NCBI GenBank assembly: GCA_034440575.1
Contig: JAOTOL010001559.1
Coordinates: forward strand, 835,001 to 899,000
DNA length: 64,000 bases
Source of the DNA: Imbricaverruca yamaguchii
Taxonomy: Eukaryota > Arthropoda > Thecostraca > Neoverrucidae
Direction: 5' to 3'
In this document: positions 49,241 through 62,581 of the stretch, in pieces
Numbering within the stretch: position 1 is the stretch's first letter
How the letters are laid out: each line of letters opens with the position of its first letter
Program-made: the position numbers and the translations under genes
Notes under the pieces: model-generated
What the model was told of the DNA's origin: nothing
What the model saw: the letters and a program-made list of their open reading frames with translations, nothing else
The model's database searches: none

Positions 49241-50085
49241 GGTGGTAACGACAATAGATGCAAATTACGAAACCAGGAGAATCGCGCCAGACGTTCACAA
49301 GTAGGTCTCGGAGCGGGTAATTAATATGTATTCGGAACTAACCAAGTACGATGAAACGGAGTACGACTCGTTAAGTGCTTGCGTAATACTGGAGGGGGTA
49401 ATTGTGAGCGAACTGGTTTTTTTCTCGTATTCTTAGGGACCGAATGATCCTGCGGAATGAAAGGAGTGAGTGACTGTTGCATGGGTGCTTCAAGGGGTAG
49501 TTTTAAGGGCCAGTGAAATGGGTTCGAATTGAACACAAGTATTCAGCGGTCAGAAACATCACTGCTAAAATTATACTGGGTGTTGCCCGGGCCACGCTTG
49601 CATCTGGCTGCCCCGAGAACGTCGATGCTGTGCGTGTGCGGGGGGGGGGGTGAGTGGATGGTGGATGTGCTGTGTTGTCTGGGGATACGCGGGTGGGTCC
49701 TGTAAATGGACGAGTGCCGGCGGCGGTGGCAGTACCCATGTCGTGGACCAGAATCATAACCATCCAACAGTGTCACGTCACACCCAATGCCCACAACCCC
49801 TCCTCGCTACATGACCAGCCGGGCGCACTCACAGGCGTATGTGTTGTGGATAGAAGCCTGGCCTCGCTAAAAGAAATTCGTGTAGTGGTGGTGATGGGCC
49901 GTAGAAGGGTTGGAAGGGTGTCAGAGTGGTTGTAGAAATTGTGGGCGAGGGGGACGACTCCCCGGCAACCATCTAGCCGGCCCAGCGGCGGCCAGCCACA
50001 GTCGCCCGCCGGCAACCAACCAGCCGGCCCGGCGGCGGCCAATAAAGCCTCAGCCGCCAACTGCCCAATGCCCAGAACCCATACA
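49241..50085. other. non-genic stretch with a short GC-rich duplication
   Basis: CCGGCAACCATCTAGCCGGC (about 49961) is repeated as CCGGCAACCAACCAGCCGGC (about 50011), each followed by a GCGGCGGCCA block. A G-run lies at 49640-49650. Frames on both strands show no domain. Confidence 0.45.
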
Positions 50086-50530
50086 GACATAAAGACATAA
50101 AAGATTAGTGCAACTATGAGCCACAAGGGCCCTTCATGGTTGCACTCTGTGCACTGAACCAGTTACCCACCAAATATGTCAATCAGCCCTCCCTGTAATA
50201 CTGAAAAGCAAGCCCTCTATTCTTATAATGATTGTCTATGCTGTTTTTAAAGATGTTCAATGTGCTGCTACTGACAATGTTTTCTGGCAGCTGGTTCCAG
50301 TGTTTTACTAGCCTGTTGGTGAAGAAAGTTTGCCTTAACCTTGTTCTGCTGTGGTTAACTTTAATGTTGAATTTATGACCTCTAATTACATCATTTCTGT
50401 TCAATTCAAACATTTCCCCAAGATATCCCCTCTCCAGACCATGGGCAAATTTAAAGACCTCGATATCTCCTCTCAGCCTTCTATATCTAAGTGAAAACAT
50501 ATTCAATTTCTCATATTCTTCAATTTCTTC
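50086..50530 (-). mobile_element. CR1-type fragment, 3' end (copy 3)
   Basis: Minus-strand frame FSLRYRRLRGDIEVFKFAHG through NHSRTRLRQTFFTNRLVKHW to a stop, then the 3' UTR and ACATAAAG tail units. One codon (Leu) is missing relative to copies 1 and 2 at RGD-LIEV. Confidence 0.85.
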
Positions 50531-50590
50531 AACCCGCTCCGGTACCGCTCATCACGACGTGGCCCGGACCCCCCTACAGTAGCAGCATAG

Positions 50591-50770
50591 TGAACATTTA
50601 AAAAACAGCATAGACAATCATTATACGAATAGAGGACTTGCTTTTCAGTATTCCAGGGAGGGCTGATCGACGGATTTGGTGAGCACCTGGTTGAGCGTCC
50701 AGAGTGCAACCAAGAAGGGCCTTTGTGGCTCATAGTTGCACTAATATTTTAGGGCTTTGATGTCTTTATG
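50591..50770 (+). mobile_element. CR1-type fragment, 3' end (copy 4)
   Basis: A plus-strand 3' piece: NSIDNHYTNRGLAFQYSREG, stop, 3' UTR with GGCTCATAGTTGCACTAATA, and a short TGTCTTTATG tail. It lies head-to-head with copy 3, only about 60 bases away. Confidence 0.85.
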
Positions 50771-50772
50771 TT

Positions 50773-50875
50773 ACGGTGATGTATTTCTGGGCACCGGTGA
50801 TGCATCTCCCGGCTTCGGTGATGTATCTCTCGGCCCCGGTGATGCATCTCACGGTCCGGTGGAATAATCCTGGCT
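50773..50875. repeat. second cluster of CGGTGATGCATCTC-like minisatellite
   Basis: Five units such as CACCGGTGATGCATCTCCCG, immediately after the CR1 copy 4 tail, matching the cluster at 48525-48835. Confidence 0.88.
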
Positions 50876-51336
50876 CCGCTGGGCAACCGAACATCAACTG
50901 ATTTATCAATAAAATCGTGTCGTTAATTTTTCCATACTCATATTATCAGCCAACTTAAACTTTAGTTGATTTTAAACTACTTGGTTCTAAAATGCTAGCC
51001 AAGAAATCACTTGAGTATACACCAATTGCCATGGCATGTGTAAAACTGATCGGCTCCCCCTACGAACACCGGCTTATCGTGAAGGACTGAGATGCTTTCT
51101 ATGTTATATACTAAAACTTTGCAAATTATTTATTGGTGATTGGGATTACCACACGATGATTTGCAATCACCACATATTCACATCGGTATACATGATCAGC
51201 CTAAATATCCCAGATGAATGATTAAATCACACCAGCCAGAACAGAACAAGTGAGGAAAACTGTAAGAGATGGCGTCCAGAGAGCATGACCCTAAGAAATA
51301 TATACCAAAGCCAAACCTTTGAAGTCAGATATCACT

Positions 51337-51472
<136 letters not shown>

Positions 51473-51477
51473 CTACG

Positions 51478-51860
51478 TGCTTACCGTGACAAGCGAGGAC
51501 TATCACCTGACGGTCACTAACGAGGACACCCTTTATTTATCACCGCAGAAACATCGATTTCTTCTCGGTGATAGAGCAAGATCGGCCAAGTATGATGAAG
51601 TGTCGATTCGGGAGGAAACGTCCAATTGTTGGCTGCCAGTGTGGATTGAATTACCGAGGACCTCGGCAAATCCGAGGACAATGTGTGTCTCTACATGTTT
51701 ATCCTGAATACCGACGATAATGTGTGTCCATGCATGTTTATCGTGGTTTCCGAGGTGTGTCCATATACATTCTTATCGTGAATAAAGAGGACAATGTGTA
51801 TACATATTTGTCCATCGTGCGCACCGAGGACTGTAGCCTGATGGCCACAAATGGCAACTT
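51478..51860. repeat. degenerate minisatellite, GAGGACAATGTGTGTC-like units
   Basis: Phrases CCGAGGACAATGTGTGTC, CCGACGATAATGTGTGTCC, AAGAGGACAATGTGTATAC and CACCGAGGACTGTAGCCTGA, with CATGTTTATCSTG spacers, recur at roughly 45-60 bases. Confidence 0.6.
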
Positions 51861-52169
51861 CCTTTGAAATGCGAAAACAGTGTGTGTGCGGTTTATCCTA
51901 ATAAGCGTATCTGTGTGGTCTTATGTCTCTGTGATAAATCCTATGCCTAGTCCAAATAACCTATCCCAGGTGATGGGGAGAGTCCTAAGCGTAGGACTTT
52001 CATCCTAAAAAATCGTGGATTCGTAACCTAATGTTGACAATCGTGGGAGAGGGAGAGGGGGAATCAAAGCGAGGAAATTTACCCGATTGGAAAGCTATTG
52101 GATTCTTCTCACAGTTGCGCGAAAATTGTAGGGTATTCACACCACTGAAGACGGCTTAAATATATCGCT

Positions 52170-52171
52170 CG

Positions 52172-52224
<53 letters not shown>
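52170..52224. repeat. (TA)n microsatellite
   Basis: About 27 uninterrupted TA units. Confidence 0.97.
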
Positions 52225-52226
<2 letters not shown>

Positions 52227-52805
52227 TTTAGATCACAACTGTAATTTAAACAGAGCGCCAGAAAAGCACCGGAGGACTAATTCCCATGTGTACAATCTCA
52301 ACCTCCACGCTCCCTCCTGTGCCTTTCAGACAGGCGTTGATTAACAGAGGCGTGGTCAGGATTCCATCTTGGATATGCCACCAGCCAAAAGGACCATCTT
52401 TCCGTGGAAAATGAAAGGTGAAAAGCCTGTCCCTCAAATTTATTTTCATATGCGTAGAACGTGTGCTTTTCTCGATAAGGATTTCACCACAATTTGAAGC
52501 ACACTCCTTATTGTAGTGGATAGTCCTACACTTGTTTTGACGTGGGCTTCCAACAATTCTAGTAGGATATGCAGGCATGCGATTACGTCTGGCGTGGGAT
52601 GTGCTGGCCCTCGCCCCGTGGCCATTACTATGTCAGGGATGTCGACGTTACTATTGCGGGCCAGTCGTCTGATGTGAGCTATGTCCAGTGCCCTATCCCT
52701 ATTTTTATCTCCACTTAACTTGCATATAACCGAGACTAATTTGGGTGGTCATGCTGTGGGAAGCAGTGGCTCAAGATTCGCAATGCTAAGTGTCGAGGAA
52801 ACTAT

Positions 52806-54841
52806 GTAAAGACATAAAAACATAAAGACATAAAAGATTAGTGCAACTATGAGCCACAAGGGCCATTCTTGGATGCACTCTGTACACTGAACCAGTTGCC
52901 CACCAAATCTGTCAATCAGCCCTCCCTGTAATACTGAAAAGCAAGCCCTCTATTCTTATAATGATTGTCTATGCTGTTTTTAAAGATGTTCAAGGTGCTG
53001 CTACTGACAATGTTTTCTGGCAGCTGGTTCCAGTGTTCTACTACCCTGTTGGTGAAGAAAGTTTGCCTGAACCTTGTTCTGCTGTGGTTAACTTTAATTT
53101 TGAATTTATGACCTCTAATTGCATCATTTCTGTTCAATTCAAACATTTCCCCAAGATATCCCCTCTCCAGACCATGGACAAATTTAAAGACCTCGATGAG
53201 ATCTCCTCTCAGCCTTCTATATCTAAGTGAAAACATACTCAATTTCTTCAATCTTTCCTCATATGCCAGGTTGCTTATGCCATTAATCATCTTTGTAGCC
53301 CTCTTTTGTACTCTCTCTAAAAGCCAACAATCTTTTTCATAGCTAGGAGACCAAGCTTGGATGCAGTATTCCAAATGTGGCCTGACGTATGCACATTAAA
53401 CCTTCCTGATCACTTCCTCACTTCTGTATGATACATTCCTAATTATTGCCCGGAGCATTCTCAGTGCCTTCTTCCTGGCTTCCTTGTTCTGTTCTGATGC
53501 CCCCAGTTTTGTGTTTAGAATAACACCTAAATCCTTTTCCTGTTGAGTCAGTGATAGCACTTGGCCACCCATCAGGTATGGAGCCTTCATATGCTGCTTA
53601 CCTACATGCATGATTTTGCACTTATCAAAATTAAATTTCATTTGCCATTCTTCGGACCACTTCACAAGTTCGTCTAAGTCTTTTTGCAGCGAGATATGCT
53701 CATCTTGACCTGTTATTGCCCTAAAGACCTTCAAATCATCCGCAAATTTCAAAACTTTACTGCTTAGGCCACTTTCAATGTTATTTACAAATATAATGAA
53801 CAGTAATGGCCCTAGTACTGACCCCTGGGGGACTCCACTAAGAACATTTTGCCATGATGACTTTGTACCATTTAGCATCACTCTTTGCTGTCTATCTGAA
53901 AGCCACAACTCTATCCATTTTAAGATGCTACCTGCAATACCATGGGACTGAAGCTGTATCATTAACCATTTATGGGGTACCTTGTCAAAGGCCTTACTAA
54001 AGTCAAGATATGCTACATCAACCTGATTTCCCTGATCAAATTGTTATGTGGCGAAGTTCAAAAGGTCCAAGAGGTTTGTGAGACACGATCGTCCTTTTCT
54101 TAACCCATGTTGAGTATCTTGAATCAATCTGCTACCTTCCAGATAACTAACTATTATATCCTTGATAATTGATTCGAGTACCTTGCAGACTAGGGATGTG
54201 AGACTTACTGGCCTATAGTTTTCAACTTTCCGTCTTTCTCCTTTCTTGAAAATAGGAACTACATTTGCCCTTTTCCAATCGGTTGGAATTTCATTTTGTG
54301 AAACTGATCTACAAAATATTATCCTAAGTGGAAATGCTAGTTCCTTTTCAGTTTCCCGCAACACCCTAGCATAAATATCATCAGGTCCTGCTGCCTTGTT
54401 TGGCTTTATTTTCCTGATATGATTGTAAACAACATCACTATCAATGAAATCAACATCATTTGTCAGATCCCATGTCACTGAGCTATGGTGTACGGTCGGC
54501 AGATTGGTCATATCTTCCAATGTAAACACTGATTTAAACTGCTTGCTCAGCTCCTCAACCATCTCACTATCCTCACCCAATGTAGTCCCGTTTACTTCCA
54601 GTGGACCAATTGTGCTAGAAACTTTACTCAGCTTGTAGAAACTAAAGAACTTTTTACTGTCCCCATTACAGTTTCTAGCTAAATCCCGTTCTTTTGCTCG
54701 CTTTGCTGCTATGGTTATTTGCTTCAGTGTTTCTAGCTTTTCGATACTCCTTTAGATTAACGACATTTGAGGCTTCTTTAAAGACTCTAAATGCAGTTTT
54801 CTTAGCCTTAATTGCTTTTATCAAGTCTGGTGTAAGCCATG
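52806..54841 (-). mobile_element. CR1-type non-LTR retrotransposon, copy 2 (5'-truncated)
   Basis: Very similar to copy 1 from WLTPDLIKAIKAKKTAF to the 3' tail of ACATAAAG units (52806-52836). The RT is almost complete, with AAGPDDIYARVLRETEKEL (the region deleted in copy 1), SGVPQGSVLGPLLF and KFADDLKVF. Lesions differ from copy 1: TAA at 54043-54045 replaces a Glu codon, TAA at 53396-53398 replaces Tyr, and a frame change lies near 54700. Homology stops at 54841 in the linker before the RT, so the endonuclease is missing, as expected of incomplete reverse transcription. Confidence 0.9.
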
Positions 54842-55307
54842 ACTTGATACATGTCATGTCAATGCATGTCAATGCATTTCGAATTAGAACATATCTTAAC
54901 CCTGAGCAATATCGTGAAGGGATCAGCTACTTGCGGTTCCATTCCGATTGGCTATAACCAACTACTCAGAAATCATTTTTCGTTACATCCTGACGGTTAG
55001 CTGAGTGAATTCAGACACACTGGATCAGGGGCGTTGCCACCGGGCTAGGCAGCGAGCGATGACATTTCCCCTTGCCCTGTGGAAGACGGCGTTTTACCCT
55101 GACATCTGAGGGGGCCCCGTGTCGGAAATGCACAGAAAAGTTGAAGTGCTCTCTAGACGAAAGGCTTCACACTAAAGACCGCTACCATCCAGACAATTCA
55201 TATTAGAGAAAACCAGAGCTATTTCTGTATGAATTCCCACAAAGCTCCAGAGATTTGGACAGCCGTTCAACCTACTTTTCGGAGTGAGTGAAACACAATG
55301 CATACCG

Positions 55308-55470
55308 TCACACACACCTTTGCGGAGGTTGCCCATTAGCCTTCGATGCATGTGTCCATCATCGCTTTACTCATTATCCTCCATCCTTCATCATCCTCCA
55401 TTCGATATACGTGCCCACGGTGTGGAAAGGCATTTGTGGCATTTCTGGTCTTCACACATTTCTGATTGCA
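55308..55470 (+). pseudogene. possible zinc-finger relic
   Basis: Two adjacent Cys-x2-Cys segments in different frames, HLCGGCPLAFDACVHHRFTH and CPRCGKAFVAFLVFTHF before a stop, look like damaged C2H2 fingers. The second ends before its final His. They could come from a LINE N-terminus or a host zinc-finger gene. Confidence 0.25.
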
Positions 55471-57744
55471 GGCCAAAGCTGAAAACCTGGAGGCAATCCA
55501 ATGAGCTTCCTGACTCAACCACCGCGCGAGAGAGGCGGGAAACGCTTTCTCTTGCCGTGAAGGGATGGAAGGGGTGTCGCTCCCCTGACCTTTAAGGAGA
55601 CCCTGCTCGGCAAGATACAAAACATTCGAAGTGTGGTTTTCAGGAGACGGCTTCACAATGAAAATCACTTGCAATCAGAAACATATAATGTAAGTCAAAG
55701 CTATGGCTTGTAGTTATCTCCACACAGATCTCAGAGGCTTTTGTTCAAGGTCCTTGCTTTGGGGATCCTTGTATTTTGTGATAATGTGAAAGATGCCACC
55801 GCATGCATTGGTGGAATGTATGTATTTCATGGATGCACGGCCATTACTTACAAGAAACACTGAAAATATTTCAGGGTGCTTTCTCATTTGGTTCCACGTT
55901 AACCTCCACCGGGACCAAGGTAGGGGCTCACAAGGGTACGGAAGAACCAGTCTTGAGACGAGTAGCCTCCTATCTCACATTATATTTAATGTCACGATTA
56001 CTGACCTGAGGTCCTGACAGGGATCTATTCGCTGGTAGCACTCAACCCATAACATGCCAACAAATTAAACCCCACAGCGAAGCTCGGTTTGACTGGTGTC
56101 ACAGCAATTGTCTCGGTAGTTAAATAAGTCAACTAGGACAGAGATATGCCGTGAAGTGCTTTGTTAATGCATCTCAGCCATGTTTCAGGCTAGTTGTTCC
56201 ATTATTAATTCGTGTTCACGGAAGTCAAGTACCGGGTTCAATGTAGGAAAAGCTGAGATAAGATGTGACAGTATATTTGGAGCTTCGATGAAATGGATTC
56301 ATAGCATCCATGTCAATTATACAAAACTGGCTTTCGTACATCCACACATGAACCGACATACTGGGCACAAAACAAACACTGTTCTTCGACACGGCACACG
56401 ACAAACACTGTTCTTCGACACCTATTACACATCGAAGATGAGTCATACATCCTGCGGTCATATCACACCATTAGTCGGTTATTATCTGATGGGTGCCTGA
56501 CATATGATGGGACATGATTTCAGCTGCTTTTGGCCCCATATAGAAAGTTCCAGAGCGAACACTTTCCGGGCATGAGGTAGCTGCAGCCGGCTTTCTGCTC
56601 ATTCGTCCTACACGGTTAGGTCAAGTCGACTGTACTGGACGATTGTGCCTGACCGCGCCTGCACCACCGCCCCCCGCCATAAACCTCAGATTAGTGCCAA
56701 CACCGAGAGCCGCAGTCACCTGCAACAGTTTGATTGTCGTTAGGTACCATCCTAGAACAAGGAAGTTCCCCAGTCAGGGACCACGCTGGAATAAGTCATA
56801 GGTTGTAGATACCACATGTCAGAGACAAGATATATGACGTCAATCCTTTGTTAGTTCACTGTTCCCACCTTCCCACTTTTGGAGCATACCCCCTCGTGAC
56901 CAGATCTGACAGCGACATGAAATTTTGAACATTTGTAGAAGATAACGTAGCCTGCAGCATGTTCCAGCTATCCCGCTATCCGCTATGATTGTTGGGTTGG
57001 AATTCTGAGGAGTGAAGCAATAACCAGTTTTTACTCTCACCTAATCTCGTGACATGACTCGTGGTGACTCCGATTATTGTTGCGTTTTCCCTGGAGAAAT
57101 ATCTGCACATAAATGTGTAAGACTGGTAAGCATTTCGAAGCCCCGGTCTGACAGTTCTCAGAAAGCATAACCATAAAATGAGACTCTGATAAGAAGTCTC
57201 ATTTTAGATCAGAAGACTAAAACCAGAAGCGCTGCCGAATTTGACCTCGTCTAGCCCATTTGGTGGTCATGATATGTACTGCCTCCCAGGAAATGTATTG
57301 TAGTCCTTATCCCCAATATTAAAAACGCGGTAACACATGGGCACTATAGCTTGCTATCCATTGCTTCTCCTATCCGGTGAGTCGGACAAATAACACTTAT
57401 ACCTTGTAGGCACGAATTTGAAGAATGTCCATCAGACCCTTCACTATGCAGCGACAAATATCTCACCCGGTGCACCTGTGGACATATAAAATTGCAACAA
57501 ACTGTACCTGGCAGCTCACTTTTACAACCATTTTAGTTTTTTATGCATACAAACATTAACGTATTTAGGGGGCCATTGGGCCGTGCCCCTCCATCCCTTA
57601 TGCGCAAAAGGCCGGTTACTGGCTAGCAGGGCTCGGAAGGCGCCCTTTTGTCCTACAAGTGGTGTGCCCAAAGCTTGGATGGGTGTCCCAGATGGATGAA
57701 TGATGTCCCAGGTCAGGAAGCAAAAATCCGTTCCCAAGGTCGTG

Positions 57745-57812
57745 CAAGGGGTCGGGATGGCCAAGTAGTTACTATGTTGAGCTCTGGATACAAGATCCCG
57801 GGCTCAACACTG
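57745..57812 (+). mobile_element. possible tRNA-derived SINE head
   Basis: GTCGGGATGGCCAAGTAGTTA resembles an A box, and GATCCCGGGCTCAACACTGGC about 45 bases later resembles a damaged B box. It does not fold as a functional tRNA. Confidence 0.35.
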
Positions 57813-59950
57813 GCACAGCTCGCGATATTTCCCAATCCCGCGGCCCACTGGCGACACAGTGTGGGTACCGCTATAAAGCATTAATTCACATTAAGTGCGT
57901 CGTGAACTACCCAATAACCAACAAAAGTCCGAAATTGTGCGCCGTGGATCTACACTATCATCCCAAGGACTGTAGCTGCTTCCATAAACTGAGCGTTGAC
58001 ACCCATGATTACATTGTTTTTCAGGTTTTCGGTCGGTCTGAGCGCTGCTCTCTCTTCCCATGTGTTTGTTATTGACCAAAAGTGATTGGAAATTGACATA
58101 TCTATATTTTCGGTGAAATATTTGAAACCAGGTGTGTATCCTCGACTAACGAAATTGTTTCCTTCGTTGTGAAGCCATTGCACAATCATGTATTTATGAG
58201 ATGATCATGCCATTAGGTATGTTTTTCATAATTTAATGTGGGGTCTTTGAGTCCAGTGACTCCCTGTGCTGCGAAGCACTGACGTATGGGTGGATCCAGC
58301 ATAGAACGACCAGAGGATAACACCCTGATGTCACCGATTTCGACTGTACCTTCCTCCCAGGGGTAATCGATGGTTCTGATCACGGCTGTGATATTTATTT
58401 TTTCGTCCGGTAAGCGGTTTCAAAGTTATAGCCTCAGGCAATTTGACGATCCGCACGTGCAGGACTATTGTAGAGCTCAATTTTCGCCCTTATGCTCTAA
58501 GGTATGTGAATAAAAGTATATGCCGGGTTGTTAGGAAAGGTACATATATTAACAGCGATTCATAAATGGAAATATACCTCTCTTAGAAGTTCGGCAAAAA
58601 AATCCCAAAACTTTGAAATTTTGAAAGCATATTTTTTTTGTATGAATTCTCCGTAAAATTTTCGACTGCACGTGGTTCAGCATTCTTTGAACTACGGGAT
58701 CAAGCAACAAAAAACGTGGAACGGACGAAGAGTAACGTGCCGCATGCCCTTAAATGTAACGATGTTACCCTGCTCCCTCGTTAAATCCGGCCGCCGCGCC
58801 GCCCGGGTGCGGCCCCGCAGCGACGCGGCGATGACGCAGCCGGGGGAGGGAGAGGGGGGAGATAAGACGTTACACGAGGGGAGGAGGAGATAACGGAGCG
58901 GGTCGTATTGACAAGACGGTGCCATTCTCATGGTGGGGTGTCAGATGCAGACTATGCGACATTGACGGTCGGTCCTTGTTTTGTGGTCGTGCGGGGAGCA
59001 TGTGTCTATTGTAGGACTAGTCAGCGAAGCCGGGTGTGAGGATGGCGCCGCTCCCGAAGAACCCATGTTGTTCTGACCCATTCAAAGTACATAAAGTATG
59101 CGCAAGAAAAGGTTTAAGAACTGCATCAAAGCAACTGGTTCAACGTATTCAAGATCCCACGATAACCACCGACACTACTGTGTGCGAAGTGTCGCCTGCG
59201 GCTGACCAAAGATCCCGACAGTTTGTCAATTTTACCGAATCCAGACACTGCAGAACCCCCGGAGCGCGAAGAGTAGAGCTCATCAAGCTCACCTGAATCA
59301 AGTGGTGCGAATGTTGAGAAGCCTGATCCTACGGATAGTGTAAATGAAGAAAGTGTCAAGATTGTCATGGAGTGTCTGGACCAAACGCCGATGCGCCGAA
59401 GTAAGTATCAATCAAGTTGCATTTCGCCATGTCTGGTTTCCGTTTAGTGAGAGCTTCCTTTAATTTTGAGCCATCGTATTTCTGTTCTTGGCATGCCTGT
59501 CCATAGTGCACATGGCCCGATTGCAGAGCGGTTATGCTTTTGTGTGTGTGGGGGGGGGGGGCACTGACAAAAGGAGAGAGTGATTGCCCCGAACAGAATC
59601 GACGCATTATCCTTGCTGTTTTCCCAGAATTAAATTTAGGAAAATTTGTAGTTGGACCTTATTTCACCAGACTTACGGGTCGTATGTCGGTTATAGGTAT
59701 CCGATAATACGTTATAAAAAACAACGTATGCATTAACACAATTATATGCCCTTTTCAGAGGGACTTTCGGGGTCGCAGAAACGGAAATTAGCATCAGCGA
59801 AACTCAAGAAGGCATTCCAAGCGTTGAAAAGGAAACTTTCGGAGTCGATTGGCACGGAGAAACCGACACCAGGCAGCATGTGAAGAGAACGAGGACCGAA
59901 AAGGATGACAGATATACCAGGTCAGTTTATGAATCATACATGTATGTACC

Positions 59951-60810
59951 CAGTGGCGTAGCTAGAGGGGGCCATGGGGGCCAAGCCCCCACCCTTGGTG
60001 CCCCTGATCCTCGGGGCGCCTGTTGTCCTCTTGAACGCTATTTCACTCATCGGGTGCCCTTTCGTTCGTTTCAGTAAATACATGGTATTTAGGGACGCCC
60101 CTTCAGGCCCCGAGCCCGATGGCCATTTGTGGCGACCTGTTAGTCATTTGGGGCGCCATTGCAGATGTCTGGGATATAATTTTGACCAGTCGGGTTTAAT
60201 CGCGCCGTTTTATGTCCCTCTCCATTACCCGGGCGCCCTCGTGGTCATTTAGGGCGACCTCTGGTCTTTTGGTGCGCCCTGTTGGTCAGTGATTGCTTCC
60301 TGTTGGTCATTTGAGACGCCCTATTTCACTATTTTTTACGCTCGTTGGGCTCGAAGGGCGCACGTCGTTGGGCGTGCTTGAAGGTGATGGTATTTTTCAT
60401 TCTTTGAGAATACTGTTTTACGCATTTCGCGTATTTCACCGCATTCGGAACGCCTATGGGGCACAAAATTTGCGGTTTTGGGTGCCTCGCAGGGGCGCCG
60501 TTATTGCTGCAAAGGGCGCCCCAAATAGTGGGAAAGACCAGTTACCTAAAAACGTCCTCCCAAATCGGAAAAATAGTAAAAGTCTGGTACATGTGCCCCT
60601 ATAAAGTGGCGCCTCCCCGGGAAAAATGGCGCCCCTCGGACCGAGGACCCCCTGGCATCCACCCGACCCCCTGCGGAGCAGCAGCGTGGTGGCGGCCCTG
60701 GGGGACGCCGCGAGGTTTCTCCAGAGCCTACAGGCTACGCCGTAATAAGGCCGGAGGGAAACAACAACAACAACAACAGGACCTCTTGCTGATTTCTCCA
60801 TACGCCACTA
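59951..60810. mobile_element. hAT-like non-autonomous element in intron 2 of copy B
   Basis: The ends CAGTGGCGTA and TACGCCACTA form a 10-base terminal inverted repeat (one mismatch). They are flanked by the exact 8-base duplication TATGTACC (59943-59950 and 60811-60818). Eight-base target duplications with CAG-type ends are typical of the hAT superfamily. The interior is GC-rich with repeated GGTCATTTGGGGCGCC-like phrases and an AAC microsatellite near 60760. No transposase. Confidence 0.85.
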
Positions 60811-61793
60811 TATGTACCTACGTGTATAACGCTTACACGTTTCCTGCCTCCATAAGTTCGGCTACGCTTTAGTTGCGTTGGTATATTGAATACCGAACTT
60901 GTAGCAGACGTAGTTAAAGTAGATGCAACATCGTATTTTAAATCTTTCAGGTACGGAATATGATTGAGGAACTAAAAGCAGAATTCAAGGCGATTACTGA
61001 CTACAAACGACGCCTGATGATTTTGACAGTTTCGCCGTAAAGTCAACAGGAAACCGCAGACTTTTTCGAGGCCTCACTGCACATGGTGAAAAGTGCGCGT
61101 AAGCTAAAGGAAGCTCATAATATTTTGCCAGAAGTTCAGAGGATATCGAGGGGTCGTAGAATAAGTGAACATGAAAAAAGCGAAAGTACGAGCTTTTATG
61201 ATTCGGACGTAGCTAGCAGAATGTGCCCAGGGCAAAAAGACTGTGTAACGGTGACTGACGCGGATGGAACAAAGGGAAAGGTACAAAAAAGGCTCGTTCT
61301 TGGGACGCTGAGGGAGTTATACACTTTATATAAAGAGGACACGAACAATCCTACCGTCGGGTTTTCAACCTTTGCATCACTGCGGCCAAAACACTGTGTG
61401 CTTGCTGGGAGTGGCGGTACGCATACGGTGTGCGTATGCACATATCACCGCAATCCAAAGCTCCTAATATCAGCGCTAGGATTTTCGGACCTAACGATTG
61501 AGGATCTGCTGGACCATGCAGTTTGCGATAACAAAAATTGCGACTGCATGATGCTCCCGGTGAGGAGGGTGTGGCGGATTTCATTTTGATGATAATGTCT
61601 GACGATGCCCCTGACGACGATGACGGTCTCGACGATGAAATCCGCTACCAGCAGTGGGTCACCACTGACCGCTGCACACTTACGGAGGTGATCGCCGGTC
61701 GTGAGGACTGTGTACGGACACCCAGCCATCAGATGCAGGAACCCACCGTACACCACTACCGAACATTGGTTCAAAGTAAGTTATTCTTAGAAC

Positions 61794-62542
61794 CAGGGAT
61801 GCGGAGCCGGGAAAATTTTGGACGGCTCCGGCTCCGACTCCGACTCCGGGAAAGTATCCCGGCTCCGACTCCGACTCCGGCTAAATGTCTGACTCCGGTA
61901 AAATGTCCCGGCGGCTCCGGCTCCGTACATCCCAAACGTGATCGACCCATTCAGGAAGAGCTAGGGGGTATGTTCAAAAAGTTATCCGCGACCACTCAGG
62001 GGTGCAAACTTCAGACAATTACAAGCAACTTCCCCATACAAACTCTGTAGCTATCTTTAAATAAACACCCGCCCACGCCCAAATAACTTTTCTGTTTTCA
62101 GCGCCGTATTGAGGCAATCAGAAGAGGGGAGACTCGAATCCGCAGCACTCCCCATCTCGTGCACGGTCCAAGGAACACCATTGTTGCAAATTGTAATGTT
62201 TGACCTCATCTCTAATAAGGTACAACAACCCGTTGATGATGGAAACAATGAACTGAACTAAACTAAACATAGAACTATTGCATCGACTACTGGGGCTAGA
62301 ATATGGTCATTGGTTATTCTACCATTATTTCATGATATTTTTACATGTTGCTCGTATTTAAGCATTTTGTCTTTTAAAAACGCGTTTTCATACCATGCCA
62401 TACTAGGTATAATGTGTTAATTTCACGTTTGCTAATTTTGTTTAATTTCCACCTCTTTCAGAGTCGGAGCAGCCCTGCTTTTGACGGCTCCGGCTCCGAC
62501 TCCGGCTCCGACTCCGGCTCCGAGTAAAATGTCCCGGCGGAT

Positions 62543-62581
<39 letters not shown>

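Larger units (their letters stand above)
54900..58760. other. stretch without a convincing gene
   Basis: No intact or clearly decayed gene recognised apart from a possible zinc-finger-like relic (55308-55470) and a tRNA-like SINE head (57745-57812). Confidence 0.45.

Noticed and set aside
57891..58189. Mariner-like transposase fragment (QWLHNEGNNFVSRGYTP on minus strand)
   Set aside because: Only a short passing resemblance; the rest of the frame has no transposase motif and both strands are open.
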